A stretch of 64,000 nucleotides of DNA, from contig CAWUUH010000001.1 of assembly GCA_963925735.1 (NCBI GenBank), forward strand, positions 7,418-71,417, written 5' to 3'. Positions within the stretch are counted from its first letter, which is position 1. Each line of letters begins with the position of its first letter. Positions 43,363 through 51,784 of the stretch are shown in pieces. Made by a program: the position numbers and the translations under genes. The notes below the pieces were generated by a model, which worked only from the letters and a program-made list of their open reading frames with translations, was not told where the DNA came from and ran no database searches. The stretch comes from UBA4582 sp013204195. Lineage in GTDB: Bacteria > Pseudomonadota > Gammaproteobacteria > Pseudomonadales > Azotimanducaceae.

Positions 43363-44442
43363 ATGAGAGCTGCAATCATGCGCGATGCGCGTCTTGTCGT
43401 TGATACCATGTCACGACCTGAGCCTGCCGCTGGCGAGGTGCTGGTCAAGACCCTGGCTTGCGGTATCTGCGGTTCAGACTTGCATGCATTGAAGTTCGGC
43501 CAGCAAATGGTTGAAACATCCAAGGCAACCGGCGGCTCCTTCTCCATGGACTTGAGTCACGATGTGGTGATGGGACATGAATTTTGTGCTGAAATTCTTG
43601 ACCACGGACCCGGCACAACAAAGTCCCTCAAGGCGGGCACTCGAGTCTGTTCGGTGCCGATGACTATTCGAAATGGCGCAGTGAGCACGGTGGGCTACTC
43701 GAATCTGGTGCCCGGTGGTTATGCGGAAAATATGGTGCTCCATGAGTCTATGCTGCTGCCTGTGCCGAATGGTCTGGCCAGTGATCTGGCGGCGCTCACA
43801 GAACCCATGGCAGTGGGCCACCATGCAGTGCAGATGGCAAGGCTGAACAACGCCGAAATTCCTTTGGTGATTGGCTGCGGTCCCGTGGGTCTTGCGGTCA
43901 TAGCCGCGCTCAAACGCCTGGGAGTCGGCCCCATTATCGCTGCTGACTTCAGCGAGACCCGCCGCAATCTGGCGTTGATGATGGGCGCCGACGAGGTGGT
44001 CAATCCTGCCGAGTCATCGCCCTACGACAGTTGGCGATCGGTGGCGACGCTGGGTGTCGATGGGTCGCGCCTGCCGGAACTGCCGTTGGTGGGGCAACAA
44101 TACCGAGAAGGTGTCTTCTTCGAGTGCGTGGGTATTCCCGGCGTGATCGATCAATTGATGGCAAATGCCCGTCGTGGCTGTCGCATTGTGGTGGTTGGTG
44201 TGTGCATGGAGCAGGACCATATTCGACCGTTGGTGGGAATCAACAAAGAGCTGAATCTGCAATTTGTGCTTGGCTATACCGCCGATGAATTCAAAGAGAC
44301 CCTAGGGCATATTGCTGAGGGGGAGCTGGATGTTGCTCCCTTGATTACCGGCAAGGTCGGGCTTGACGGTATCGCGGCGGCTTTTGTCGATCTGGGCAGC
44401 CCGGAAGTGCATGCGAAAATTTTAGTGGATCCATCTCTGTAA
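43363..44442 (+). CDS. Zinc-binding alcohol dehydrogenase (MDR family)
   Basis: The 359-residue protein has the catalytic-zinc motifs C33-G-I-C-G-S-D-L-H and GHE (71-73), and a nucleotide motif VIGCGPVGLAVIAAL. The structural-zinc loop with four cysteines, which normally follows the GHE motif, is absent; the segment there is VCSVPMTIRNGAVSTVGY. This suggests a dehydrogenase holding only one zinc, as in some MDR subgroups. It would interconvert an alcohol and ketone or aldehyde with NAD(P). AGGAG precedes the ATG. Confidence 0.88.
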   Translation: MRAAIMRDARLVVDTMSRPEPAAGEVLVKTLACGICGSDLHALKFGQQMVETSKATGGSFSMDLSHDVVMGHEFCAEILDHGPGTTKSLKAGTRVCSVPMTIRNGAVSTVGYSNLVPGGYAENMVLHESMLLPVPNGLASDLAALTEPMAVGHHAVQMARLNNAEIPLVIGCGPVGLAVIAALKRLGVGPIIAADFSETRRNLALMMGADEVVNPAESSPYDSWRSVATLGVDGSRLPELPLVGQQYREGVFFECVGIPGVIDQLMANARRGCRIVVVGVCMEQDHIRPLVGINKELNLQFVLGYTADEFKETLGHIAEGELDVAPLITGKVGLDGIAAAFVDLGSPEVHAKILVDPSL

Positions 44443-44532
44443 AGGCCTTTGGTAAAAACGTATTAGAAAAACGCTGGGTAAGCTCGCGCTCAAGCTGCGC
44501 CTCGTGCAGGTTGAAAGGTTGGCCGTCGGCTG

Positions 44533-44560
44533 TTGCATCAACTCCGTAATACTGTATATT
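44533..44560 (+). promoter_or_regulatory. Candidate sigma70 promoter overlapping the LexA box
   Basis: TTGCAT (44533-44538) and TATATT (44555-44560) are spaced by 16 bases. The -10 element lies inside the LexA box, the usual arrangement for SOS repression. Confidence 0.5.
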
Positions 44561-44569
44561 AATACAGTT
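44550..44569. promoter_or_regulatory. LexA (SOS) box
   Basis: TACTGTATATTAATACAGTT matches the gammaproteobacterial consensus TACTGTATATATATACAGTA closely: CTG-N10-CAG with a perfect ACTGTAT/ATACAGT palindrome. It ends 37 bases before the ATG of the small coiled-coil gene and lies in its promoter. It is 107 bases past the stop of the alcohol dehydrogenase gene, so only the downstream gene is a likely target. Confidence 0.83.
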
Positions 44570-44606
44570 TTTATAACTAAGCCTTCACACTCAATCAGAG
44601 GTATCG

Positions 44607-44939
44607 ATGACATATCATTATGAGGTAATTGCGAAGATGGCGGCTGATATTTCCAAGCAAATGCTCAAGCTTAATAATCAGCTGGATAAAGTCATCGACA
44701 AGCAGGACGAGCTGATCGACCCTGAATCACAAAAGGCGGTGGTGATCGCGTTGGTCAATGATTTTAAGTGGGATGAGGCGGCGAAATTGTGTGCGGAACA
44801 AGCCAAGGAAGATGACAAACGAACCCGTTTGGCAGAAGAAGAAAAGCACCTTCGCCGGGAGTTGGAGGCTTTGCGCGAACAGTTGGTGGAGGTATCCAAC
44901 GGTAAGATAGTCGAGCCGCCAACAGGCTCGGAAGAGTAA
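44607..44939 (+). CDS. Small coiled-coil protein under a LexA box
   Basis: The 110-residue cytosolic protein starts MTYHYEVIAKMAADISKQML. Residues about 15-35 and 65-95 are charged heptad-like helices (EEKHLRRELEALREQLVEV), so an alpha-helical coiled coil is likely. I recognise no family and no enzyme motif. The LexA box upstream suggests induction by DNA damage. Possible roles (division inhibitor, replication or repair accessory) are speculative. Confidence 0.72.
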   Translation: MTYHYEVIAKMAADISKQMLKLNNQLDKVIDKQDELIDPESQKAVVIALVNDFKWDEAAKLCAEQAKEDDKRTRLAEEEKHLRRELEALREQLVEVSNGKIVEPPTGSEE

Positions 44940-45052
44940 TTTCAGTGGGTGCCCACAGGGTTCTGCAGTCGGGTCTAACGAATCTTTATGGGTGATCAAG
45001 AATCTTTAATGGTTGATCCCGTGAGATTGACCAGGCCATCACAGGCAAAAGT

Positions 45053-45565
45053 TCAATACAGATAACTGATCTCATCCTTCACAAAGGTATAGCGCGGTTG
45101 TTTGTACCAGCCGTAAATGAGTGATCTACGGGGTTCCTTGTGTACCTTGGTATCGTAGACAACGAGCTTTCCAGTTGTGCCATCCAGCCAGAAGTCGATA
45201 TCATAAAGTTTGTCTGGATCGCCGGCCACATGGAAGTCGGTGCAGGCGAAATAGATTTTGCCGCGAATCTGGCGCACAGGATCGTGGACCTTGACGAACT
45301 TCAGCGCAAGATCTTCACCGGTCTTGTCATCTAAAACATGGAAGAGGCCGTCGGCATCGAGCAGCTTGGCAACATGCTCGTGCATCGTCGCCTTGATGTC
45401 ATTAACGTAAAATTTTACCGGCGCAACTTTCGGTGCCAGAGAAGGCGTTATCGAGGGTGTTTGGGTTTCTGCAGAGGGCTCTGCGTGGAGTGAGAGACCG
45501 ACCGAAATCAACAGCCCAAATAGCAGGCTGTTGATCACTGTCGTGCTGAACCTTCGATTAATCAT
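45053..45565 (-). CDS. Secreted protein of unknown function
   Basis: The ATG at 45565 gives 170 residues with a signal peptide (MINRRFSTTVINSLLFGLLISVGLS...LHA). The mature part has a Pro/Thr/Ser-rich linker and a soluble domain with FHVLDDKTGEDLALKF and DIDFWLDGTTGKLVVYDTKVHKEPR, which looks like beta-hairpins that would fit a small periplasmic domain. I do not recognise the family. It reads in the same direction as the repeat lipoprotein gene just upstream, which ends 21 bases before the start. Confidence 0.65.
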   Translation of the reverse strand: MINRRFSTTVINSLLFGLLISVGLSLHAEPSAETQTPSITPSLAPKVAPVKFYVNDIKATMHEHVAKLLDADGLFHVLDDKTGEDLALKFVKVHDPVRQIRGKIYFACTDFHVAGDPDKLYDIDFWLDGTTGKLVVYDTKVHKEPRRSLIYGWYKQPRYTFVKDEISYLY

Positions 45566-45586
45566 AAAAGCTGTTCGCTCTAACAA

Positions 45587-45898
45587 TTAAGCTTCGGGAG
45601 CAGGCTCTCCGGCATGCTCAGCAGCTTCGCCGGCATGTTCATGGGCTTCTTCAGCAGCTTCGCCAGCATGTTCTGCGGCAGCAGGTGCAGCTTCGCCAGC
45701 ATGTTCTGCGGCAGCAGGTGCAGCTTCGCCAGCATGTTCTGCAGCAGGTGCAGCTTCGCCAGCATGTTCTGCGGCAGGTGCAGCTTCGTTAGCGTGTGCG
45801 GCAGCTTGATCTGTCGAGGTGGCAGGCTTGTCGCCTTGTTCGCAGGCCATTAACGCAAACAGGGGTAGTACTAACAATAATTTGAAAAGAACTTTCAT
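45587..45898 (-). CDS. Alanine/glutamate/histidine-rich repeat lipoprotein
   Basis: The ATG at 45898, 8 bases after AAGGAG, gives 103 residues with a lipobox ALMAC (Cys19). The mature chain is almost entirely repeats of the type AxAAEHAGEA: about seven or eight copies of EHAGEA, with EAHEHAGEAAEHAGE near the end. It is strongly acidic and His-containing, probably extended or helical, in the periplasm. A metal-binding or spacer role is speculation. The repeat DNA is a possible slippage hot spot. The secreted protein gene follows downstream. Confidence 0.75.
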   Translation of the reverse strand: MKVLFKLLLVLPLFALMACEQGDKPATSTDQAAAHANEAAPAAEHAGEAAPAAEHAGEAAPAAAEHAGEAAPAAAEHAGEAAEEAHEHAGEAAEHAGEPAPEA

Positions 45899-45962
45899 GC
45901 GGGTGCTCCTTGAAGGTGGTGTAGGATTGTATAGTATCCGCGCTAGAACGCTTGTCGTCACG

Positions 45963-46805
45963 CTATTTCTCTGCTTCCGATGCGGCGGCCAGGTCGCCGA
46001 GCGTCAAATTGTCCGGTTTGAATGGCTCAAAAAGCCAGGCTTTAACGGAGAATGCTTGGTCTCGGGCTTCGGGTAAGCCAAGCGCGTGCTCGGCATTCGT
46101 GGTTGCGCCAAAGTCTGCCGGGCGCGAGTAGCTGCGGAATAAGGGATCCCAAATACTAAAGATGGTTGAAAAATTGGCGTCGCCGTAATGCCGATCAACC
46201 GCGTGGTGGCTAGCATGAAATCGCGGCGTGACAATAAATCGCGACAAAGTTTGTTCGACCGGATTGGGGAAATCGAAATTGCTATGATGGAATTGTGCGC
46301 ACAAACTCACCAGCCCCTCAAACAGGAACCAGGAAATGGCCGTGGGTCCCCATACTGCAACCCACAGCGCTTTGGCGCCGAAGGAGAGTAATAACTCTCC
46401 CGGGTGAAATCGAAGTGCAGTGGTGACATCCATGCCGGTGTCGGAGTGGTGTGCCTTGTGAAAGCGCCACAGGAATGTCACTCGATGATTGGCCCGGTGC
46501 CAGAAGTAGTCGAACAGATCCAAAACGATGACCGTCGCGACCATCTCGACCCAGCCCGTGAGGCCGAGCCAGCGCGAAATTCCCCAGCCTTGCTCTTCGA
46601 CGAACACGATCCAGAGCAGAAATGGCACATAGGCCAGAAAGCGTATCGTGACGGTGTTCAGCAGGGCAATGCCACTATGAAACAGTAGCCGTCTGAGTCT
46701 GCTATCACGCCAGGGACGTCGGGGTACCAGCGTTTCTATGCCTAAAAACAGCATAAAACCCATGACGAAAATAACCAGTTTGCCGGTGTCGAGATCAATA
46801 TCCAT
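45963..46805 (-). CDS. Sterol desaturase / fatty acid hydroxylase family membrane protein
   Basis: The 280-residue protein has four or five hydrophobic helices and the histidine clusters of the family: HRANH, FHKAHHSD and FHASHHAVDRHYGD, with a further HHSNF. These bind a di-iron centre. WDPLFRSY and the C-terminal part also fit. Such enzymes hydroxylate or desaturate fatty acids, sterols or carotenoids at the inner membrane. Substrate unknown. It is upstream of the repeat lipoprotein gene on the same strand, though a shared transcript is unproven. Confidence 0.9.
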   Translation of the reverse strand: MDIDLDTGKLVIFVMGFMLFLGIETLVPRRPWRDSRLRRLLFHSGIALLNTVTIRFLAYVPFLLWIVFVEEQGWGISRWLGLTGWVEMVATVIVLDLFDYFWHRANHRVTFLWRFHKAHHSDTGMDVTTALRFHPGELLLSFGAKALWVAVWGPTAISWFLFEGLVSLCAQFHHSNFDFPNPVEQTLSRFIVTPRFHASHHAVDRHYGDANFSTIFSIWDPLFRSYSRPADFGATTNAEHALGLPEARDQAFSVKAWLFEPFKPDNLTLGDLAAASEAEK

Positions 46806-47106
46806 GGCGCAATTATGAACCTCACTGACGTTTAGTAAAGGCTTTCATGAGGTCACCCAGACCGAGAGATTGAAGTTTGGGTTTGCGATGTAGTCGTCGC
46901 GTGTGAGGAGGTCACCGTAACAGAACTTGAGGGAGCAATCGTCGGTGTGCTTGCCGCCAAAGACGGAGACAGCGAGCTGGATATCGCAGCGTAATCACGC
47001 CCGGGCCTCGCTAACCCAGTCGGTTTCGCGCTGCACCTTCCAGCAGATCCTCGATGCCCGCCGTTAGTATGAGCGGGCGGGCTTCACTGCCATTGGCTGC
47101 ACTAAT
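46806..47106. other. Intergenic region, possibly containing a gene remnant
   Basis: On the minus strand one frame reads protein-like sequence between 46997 and 46849 (for example FGGKHTDDCSLKFCYGDLL) and, beyond a TGA (46995-46997), ICWKVQRETDWVSEARA. No start is seen and a TAA lies further upstream, so this may be a decayed gene of unknown family. A hairpin GCCCGCC (47056-47062) / GGCGGGC (47076-47082) lies 25 bases past the stop of the next gene and could terminate it, although no T-run follows. Confidence 0.35.
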
Positions 47107-47988
47107 TCAGGGTTGGGCAACCTGCGTCAGCGTGTTTTTGATCGCGCCGGGTGCTGATCGAATCTTCATGAAAGTGCCCATGGTCAGATCCGGAAAGCTT
47201 TGGGCGATTCTGAATCTGCCGCGCAGTGCGATCACATCAGTGCCTGAAACCAGTAGCTCGTAAGGCAAATGCGCCGTGTGCTTGGTCTCAGCAAGATCAG
47301 CGTTCGTCATGACCGTTTGATCAGAGCCATCGCCGGACCGCAGGCCTACGCCAAATAGGGCTTCTTCTTTGCCGGTAACGTCGACACGATACACCTTGAC
47401 GGTGTCTGCGACGCCGGCTTCAAGATTTTTCTCGACACTATTGATAGCGTCAGCAAAAGAGTCGTAATGCGCCAGGACATCAACATCATCGAAGTAAGGC
47501 ATGGCCATCATGTAATGATACTTAGCCAGCTTTTTCGCGGAGAGTCCCTTACTTGATCCGAAGGTCTCGCCCTCGCCTAGCGCGGTCGCCAGCGCGCTGC
47601 TGATTTCCGCGAGACTGTCCATGCGGTAGATGCCGGCCAGGTAGTCTGGATTGACGTAGGCAATCTGCAACCCGTCTTCGGCTTCGGTGATGGAAAGCCG
47701 AACGACTGCACCAAAGCCGCCATGTTCGGTATTGGCGGCGATGCCCTGCAATGCCTCACTGGTGATGCCGATGACCAGCGCGCCGGCATAGGGTGAATAC
47801 TGCCCGACAACCTGAAAGCCATTCGCAGTCAACTTTTCGGTAACCGCCGCCGTCGCGTCAATCAGTGATTCATAAGTGGCGCTGGTGAGTATGTAGGGTT
47901 TTAAGTTGTCGTCCGCCAACGCAGACTGAAAGCCGGCGAAGGTCAGCAGTATCAGCCACTGGAGTCTCTTGAATGTATGCTTCATCAT
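47107..47988 (-). CDS. Secreted protein of unknown function
   Basis: The 293-residue protein has a signal peptide (MMKHTFKRLQWLILLTFAGFQSALA). The mature part has no motif I can name with confidence. YILTSATYESLIDATAAVTEKLTANGFQVVGQYSPYAGALVIGI and the later YYMMAMPYFDDVDVLAHYDSFADAIN look like two alpha-beta halves, which faintly recall DUF302-type domains. It is expected in the periplasm and appears to be transcribed alone. Confidence 0.65.
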   Translation of the reverse strand: MMKHTFKRLQWLILLTFAGFQSALADDNLKPYILTSATYESLIDATAAVTEKLTANGFQVVGQYSPYAGALVIGITSEALQGIAANTEHGGFGAVVRLSITEAEDGLQIAYVNPDYLAGIYRMDSLAEISSALATALGEGETFGSSKGLSAKKLAKYHYMMAMPYFDDVDVLAHYDSFADAINSVEKNLEAGVADTVKVYRVDVTGKEEALFGVGLRSGDGSDQTVMTNADLAETKHTAHLPYELLVSGTDVIALRGRFRIAQSFPDLTMGTFMKIRSAPGAIKNTLTQVAQP

Positions 47989-48080
47989 AGGTCCATAGCC
48001 TTTTTATTGTTATCTGCAGTATTGCCGAAGGCTTGCCAGGTGACAAGCAAGCATTCTCCCGGGCGCTGTTTCGTCATGTT

Positions 48081-49934
48081 TTAGGCCGACTTTTGCATCT
48101 CAGTAATCCAGCGGTCAACCCGACGTTCGAGTATCGAAAGGGGTAGCGCACCGCCGCCGAGGACGGTGTCGTGAAAGGCGCGGAGATCAAAATTTGCGCC
48201 CAAAGCTAATTCCGCCTTAGCCCGCAGGCTTTGAATTTTCAGCATGCCGATTTTGTAGCTCGTCGCCTGGCCCGGCATGATGATGTAGCGCTGTATTTCT
48301 GATCGGACGTTCTCCAACGGCTGTGGCGAGTTGGCCATGAAAAAATCGATGGCTTCTTGCTCAGTCCAGCCCTGAGCGTGTAGGCCCGTGTCTACCACCA
48401 GGCGGATCGCCCGCCAGATCTCGGAGGTCAGTTGACCAAAGCGCGAATAAGGGTCCATGTAGGTTCCTGGCATTTCCTTCGCCAGTACTTCAGCGTAAAG
48501 CCCCCAACCCTCACTGTAGGCGGTGAATCCGGCGCGGGTGCGAAATAACGGCAGGCCTTGCAGTTCCTGAGCAATGGAAATTTGCATGTGGTGACCCGGA
48601 ATACCCTCGTGATAAGCGACGACTTCCATCAAGCTTTTCGGCATTGTCGTCATGTCTGATAAGTGGGCATAGTAAACGCCGGGGCGTGAACCATCTGTTG
48701 TGCCACGATAGTAGTGTTGTGCGGCACCATCTCGCTCTCGAAATGCCTCGACCCGTTTGACGACTAGGTCAGCCTTCGGCAACAGACCAAAGTAATTAGG
48801 TATCTGTAGTTTTAGTGTCTCAATAGCCGCAGTAGCGTCGTCCAGATAGGCCTGGCGGCCGTCATCGGTATTCGAGTAATAGTTCCATTCACCGTCGCGC
48901 ACCGTGTCCAGAAAGCTATCCAGGTCACCGGTGAAGTCCACCTCCTGCATGATCAAGGTCATTTCGCCCCGTATGCGCGCCACTTCATCTAGTCCGATCT
49001 GATGAATGTCGGCGGCGCTTAGGTCAGTGGTGGTTTGATTGGCCAGCCGATATTGATAGTAGGCGACGCCATCGGGCTGATTGCCAATGCCGGTAGATTG
49101 GCTGGGTACCTTATCCTGCTCGGCCTCAGCCCAGTTGATGATGCGTTGGTAAGCCGGCTGAAAATCTTCTAGCAGGGCCAGTCGCGCGTTGGCCAGTAAT
49201 GCGTCGGCTTGCGGCTGAGTGATTTCTGCTGCGTCAATCAAAGCCGCAATTTCCTGCTTCATATCAGCCCAGATCGCGCTGTCTGCAACCGGCTCATCGC
49301 CTGGCTCCTGACGGGTAAATGGTGCGCCGGTGATAATGGCATTGGATTGTTGTATCACGCCTTGCAGCGCAAAGCCCGGGGAAGTGACGCCCATGGCCGA
49401 TGACCGCTTGGCGTTGTCTAAGGATTCATTCATGCGCGGTGCCAGGGCCTTGATACGGGCGATATAGGCCTGCATGTCCGCCGCGTTATCAACCTTATGA
49501 ATATTGATCAAAAAAGTCGGTAAAAAACTTTGTGCGCCGTTCATCTGGTCGAAGGTCAGGCCGCTATAGAAAAAGGGTTCGGCCTTGACCATCTGCTCGT
49601 ATTGATAGGTCCAGATGTCAAAGGATGTCTGTTCCTCGGCAGTCAGGCTCTCGTAGTCGTACAGGCGGCCCAGCGCCTCGACGGTCTGTTGCTTCCAGGC
49701 GAGCCGCTGTTTGAACGCCTCGTAGCTGAAATCACCTAATTCATCATTCCGATCCTTGCGGCCCATATAGCTCAGGCTGATGGGCGAAAACTGTAGTTCT
49801 TCCTCGTAGCGAGCGTCGAACCAGTCGTTGATGGACATTTTTTGCTGGTCAGTGACCTTCGGGCTACAGCTGCTGAGCAGTAGGGCCGCCGCCAGAAAAC
49901 CACAAGTAGAAACATATTTGAATAAGAGCCGCAT
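48081..49934 (-). CDS. DUF885 family lipoprotein (putative metallopeptidase-like)
   Basis: The ATG at 49934 gives 617 residues with a lipobox LLSSC (Cys23). The DUF885 hallmark is present: EVVAYHEGIPGHHMQIS (HExxxxHH metal-binding pattern), AYSEGWGLYAEVLAKEMP (second conserved glutamate) and WRAIRLVVDTGLHAQGWT, as well as ENVRSEIQRYIIMPGQATSYKIG. The family is predicted to be a zinc-dependent carboxypeptidase. It is probably anchored in the outer membrane. It reads with the M20 peptidase gene upstream, separated by about 170 bases. Confidence 0.9.
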   Translation of the reverse strand: MRLLFKYVSTCGFLAAALLLSSCSPKVTDQQKMSINDWFDARYEEELQFSPISLSYMGRKDRNDELGDFSYEAFKQRLAWKQQTVEALGRLYDYESLTAEEQTSFDIWTYQYEQMVKAEPFFYSGLTFDQMNGAQSFLPTFLINIHKVDNAADMQAYIARIKALAPRMNESLDNAKRSSAMGVTSPGFALQGVIQQSNAIITGAPFTRQEPGDEPVADSAIWADMKQEIAALIDAAEITQPQADALLANARLALLEDFQPAYQRIINWAEAEQDKVPSQSTGIGNQPDGVAYYQYRLANQTTTDLSAADIHQIGLDEVARIRGEMTLIMQEVDFTGDLDSFLDTVRDGEWNYYSNTDDGRQAYLDDATAAIETLKLQIPNYFGLLPKADLVVKRVEAFRERDGAAQHYYRGTTDGSRPGVYYAHLSDMTTMPKSLMEVVAYHEGIPGHHMQISIAQELQGLPLFRTRAGFTAYSEGWGLYAEVLAKEMPGTYMDPYSRFGQLTSEIWRAIRLVVDTGLHAQGWTEQEAIDFFMANSPQPLENVRSEIQRYIIMPGQATSYKIGMLKIQSLRAKAELALGANFDLRAFHDTVLGGGALPLSILERRVDRWITEMQKSA

Positions 49935-50103
49935 ATTACCAACCATAATGAATTAAATTTATCTTGCCTGAGAGGCATGATGCACAGTCGTGCTGTTTGC
50001 CATGGGATTGACCCTGTCCCGACGGGGCTGTCGTCAGCGCGAGCTGACTAATACCCCATTAAGCTTTTTGTCTATCGCGCTTTCTGTTCAGTGAACTTTC
50101 TGT

Positions 50104-51534
50104 TTATTCCGTATCCTGTGCTGGCCAGCCCGCATACATCTTGACGAGTCGCTCTAGAAATTCGCGGCTGTCATACAGGGATTTTACCAGCACCTTCTCG
50201 TTCAAACCGTGGGCGTTAACGTCATTCGGCTGAGTGAACAGGCCGCTGACGCCATAGGTTGGAATGCCTGCAGGCGTGAGAAAGCGACCATCCGTACCGC
50301 CCGCGATCATGCTGGGTATGACGGGAACGCCAGGCCACATCTGTTCTGTCAAAGTCTCAATGGGGCCCAAAATATCCGCGGTCAGCGCTGGTGGCGGTGA
50401 GGTTTTTTCGGGCGGGTCTACAAACGTGATAACCACGTCAGCATCGTTCACCACCTGCTCGAGTGCCAGGCGGATCTCCTCGGGCTTGTTGCCGGGGAAT
50501 ATTCTGCAGTTGACGTTTGCACTGGCCCGTTGTGGTAGCGCATTCTTGGCGTGGCCGGCGGTCACCAGGGTTGTCACGCAGGTGGTATGCAGTATGGAGT
50601 TGTAGCCCGGTATGTTTGTCATGCGGGCCAGAGCTTCGGGGTTCGGCGGCGTGGTCAGAATCTCGATCATATCTGTGGCGACCTGCGGCTCGGCGGTGAG
50701 CTTGGCCATTCGCGCGAAGAAGCCGCGGGTCGTGCTGTTGAATTCGATTGGAAAGGCGTGTTGTGAGACCCGTTCAAGTGCGGCGACTAATTGGTAAATT
50801 GCGTTGTCGGCACGGGGTCTGGAAGAGTGACCGCCGGGGTTGCGCACTTCGAGCTGATAATCTTGGTAGAGCTTTTCGCCCGCTTGTATGCCGTTGTACA
50901 GTGGCTTGCCGGCGCTGTCGAGTCGACCGCCACCACCCTCGTTAAGGGCGAAGCTGGCGTCGATCAGTTCGCGGTGATGCTGTATCAGATAGCTGGCGCC
51001 ATTAAATGTATTCGGTGTTTCTTCACCACAGGTTAATGCCAGTTTGACGTTGCGACTCAAGGGAAATTTCGACTCGCTCAGGCCTTTCATGACGTCAACA
51101 AAAATGGCTGCCATGGATTTGTCGTCAGCGGTGCCGCGGCCGAAAAAATAACCGTCTTCCTCTATGAGGGTGAAGGGGTCTCGCTCCCAGTCAGCCCGAT
51201 TGGCTTCCACCACGTCAATGTGGGCGAGCAGCAGAATGGACTCGTTATCCGGCGAGCTGCCATGCAAGGTGGCCACCAGATTGCCCTGTTCCGGCCATTC
51301 TGGGGCAACAATAATGTGGATGTCAGCATCATTGATGCCTGAAGCCCTGAGCTGGTCCGCCATGGCATGGGCGGCAACAGTACAACTGCCCCCTGACAGG
51401 GTGGTGTTAATTTCAACCAACTCTTTATAGACCGCTCTAAAGGCTAGATCGTCGGCCGAGGGCAAGGCCGCCTGGACGCTGGCGGCAACCAGTAGGCTCA
51501 GGGTTGTCAGGAACATGGTTTTTATTTTGGACAC
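50104..51534 (-). CDS. M20 family metallopeptidase, secreted
   Basis: The GTG at 51534 gives 476 residues with a signal peptide (MSKIKTMFLTTLSLLVAASVQA); a start at 51516 also works, while the longer frame to 51744 adds unrelated sequence. Metal ligands are visible: LLAHIDVVEA (H, D), FGRGTADDK (second D), EETP (Glu) and a C-terminal His region (NAHGLNE). The dimerisation region (RNPGGHSSRP) is typical. It likely cleaves peptides or N-acyl amino acids in the periplasm. Confidence 0.9.
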   Translation of the reverse strand: MSKIKTMFLTTLSLLVAASVQAALPSADDLAFRAVYKELVEINTTLSGGSCTVAAHAMADQLRASGINDADIHIIVAPEWPEQGNLVATLHGSSPDNESILLLAHIDVVEANRADWERDPFTLIEEDGYFFGRGTADDKSMAAIFVDVMKGLSESKFPLSRNVKLALTCGEETPNTFNGASYLIQHHRELIDASFALNEGGGGRLDSAGKPLYNGIQAGEKLYQDYQLEVRNPGGHSSRPRADNAIYQLVAALERVSQHAFPIEFNSTTRGFFARMAKLTAEPQVATDMIEILTTPPNPEALARMTNIPGYNSILHTTCVTTLVTAGHAKNALPQRASANVNCRIFPGNKPEEIRLALEQVVNDADVVITFVDPPEKTSPPPALTADILGPIETLTEQMWPGVPVIPSMIAGGTDGRFLTPAGIPTYGVSGLFTQPNDVNAHGLNEKVLVKSLYDSREFLERLVKMYAGWPAQDTE

Positions 51535-51784
51535 AGGTCTGTTTCCATTGTTGAGCAAAGGGTAGAAAGCCTTACGCCGTGTAGTATCAAGGTGGTGATG
51601 CGCGCGGCATTCTAGAACGGTTGCCCTGCAAAACCCAATAATTTGAGTTACGGTTGCCTTGTATCCCAGTCTGTATGCTGCCGCGGTTGGCCGGGGTGCG
51701 TCGCGATGCGCAAGATAACCCGTCGGCGGCAAGATAAGCAACATTGCAGTATACTCTGGCGAAATTTCCCAAAGGCTGATTCCA

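Noticed and set aside
46995..46997. Second in-frame TGA as possible selenocysteine
   Set aside because: The flanking sequence is not a redox motif, and the nearby stem (GCGA/TCGC) is only 4 bp with no G at the loop start.
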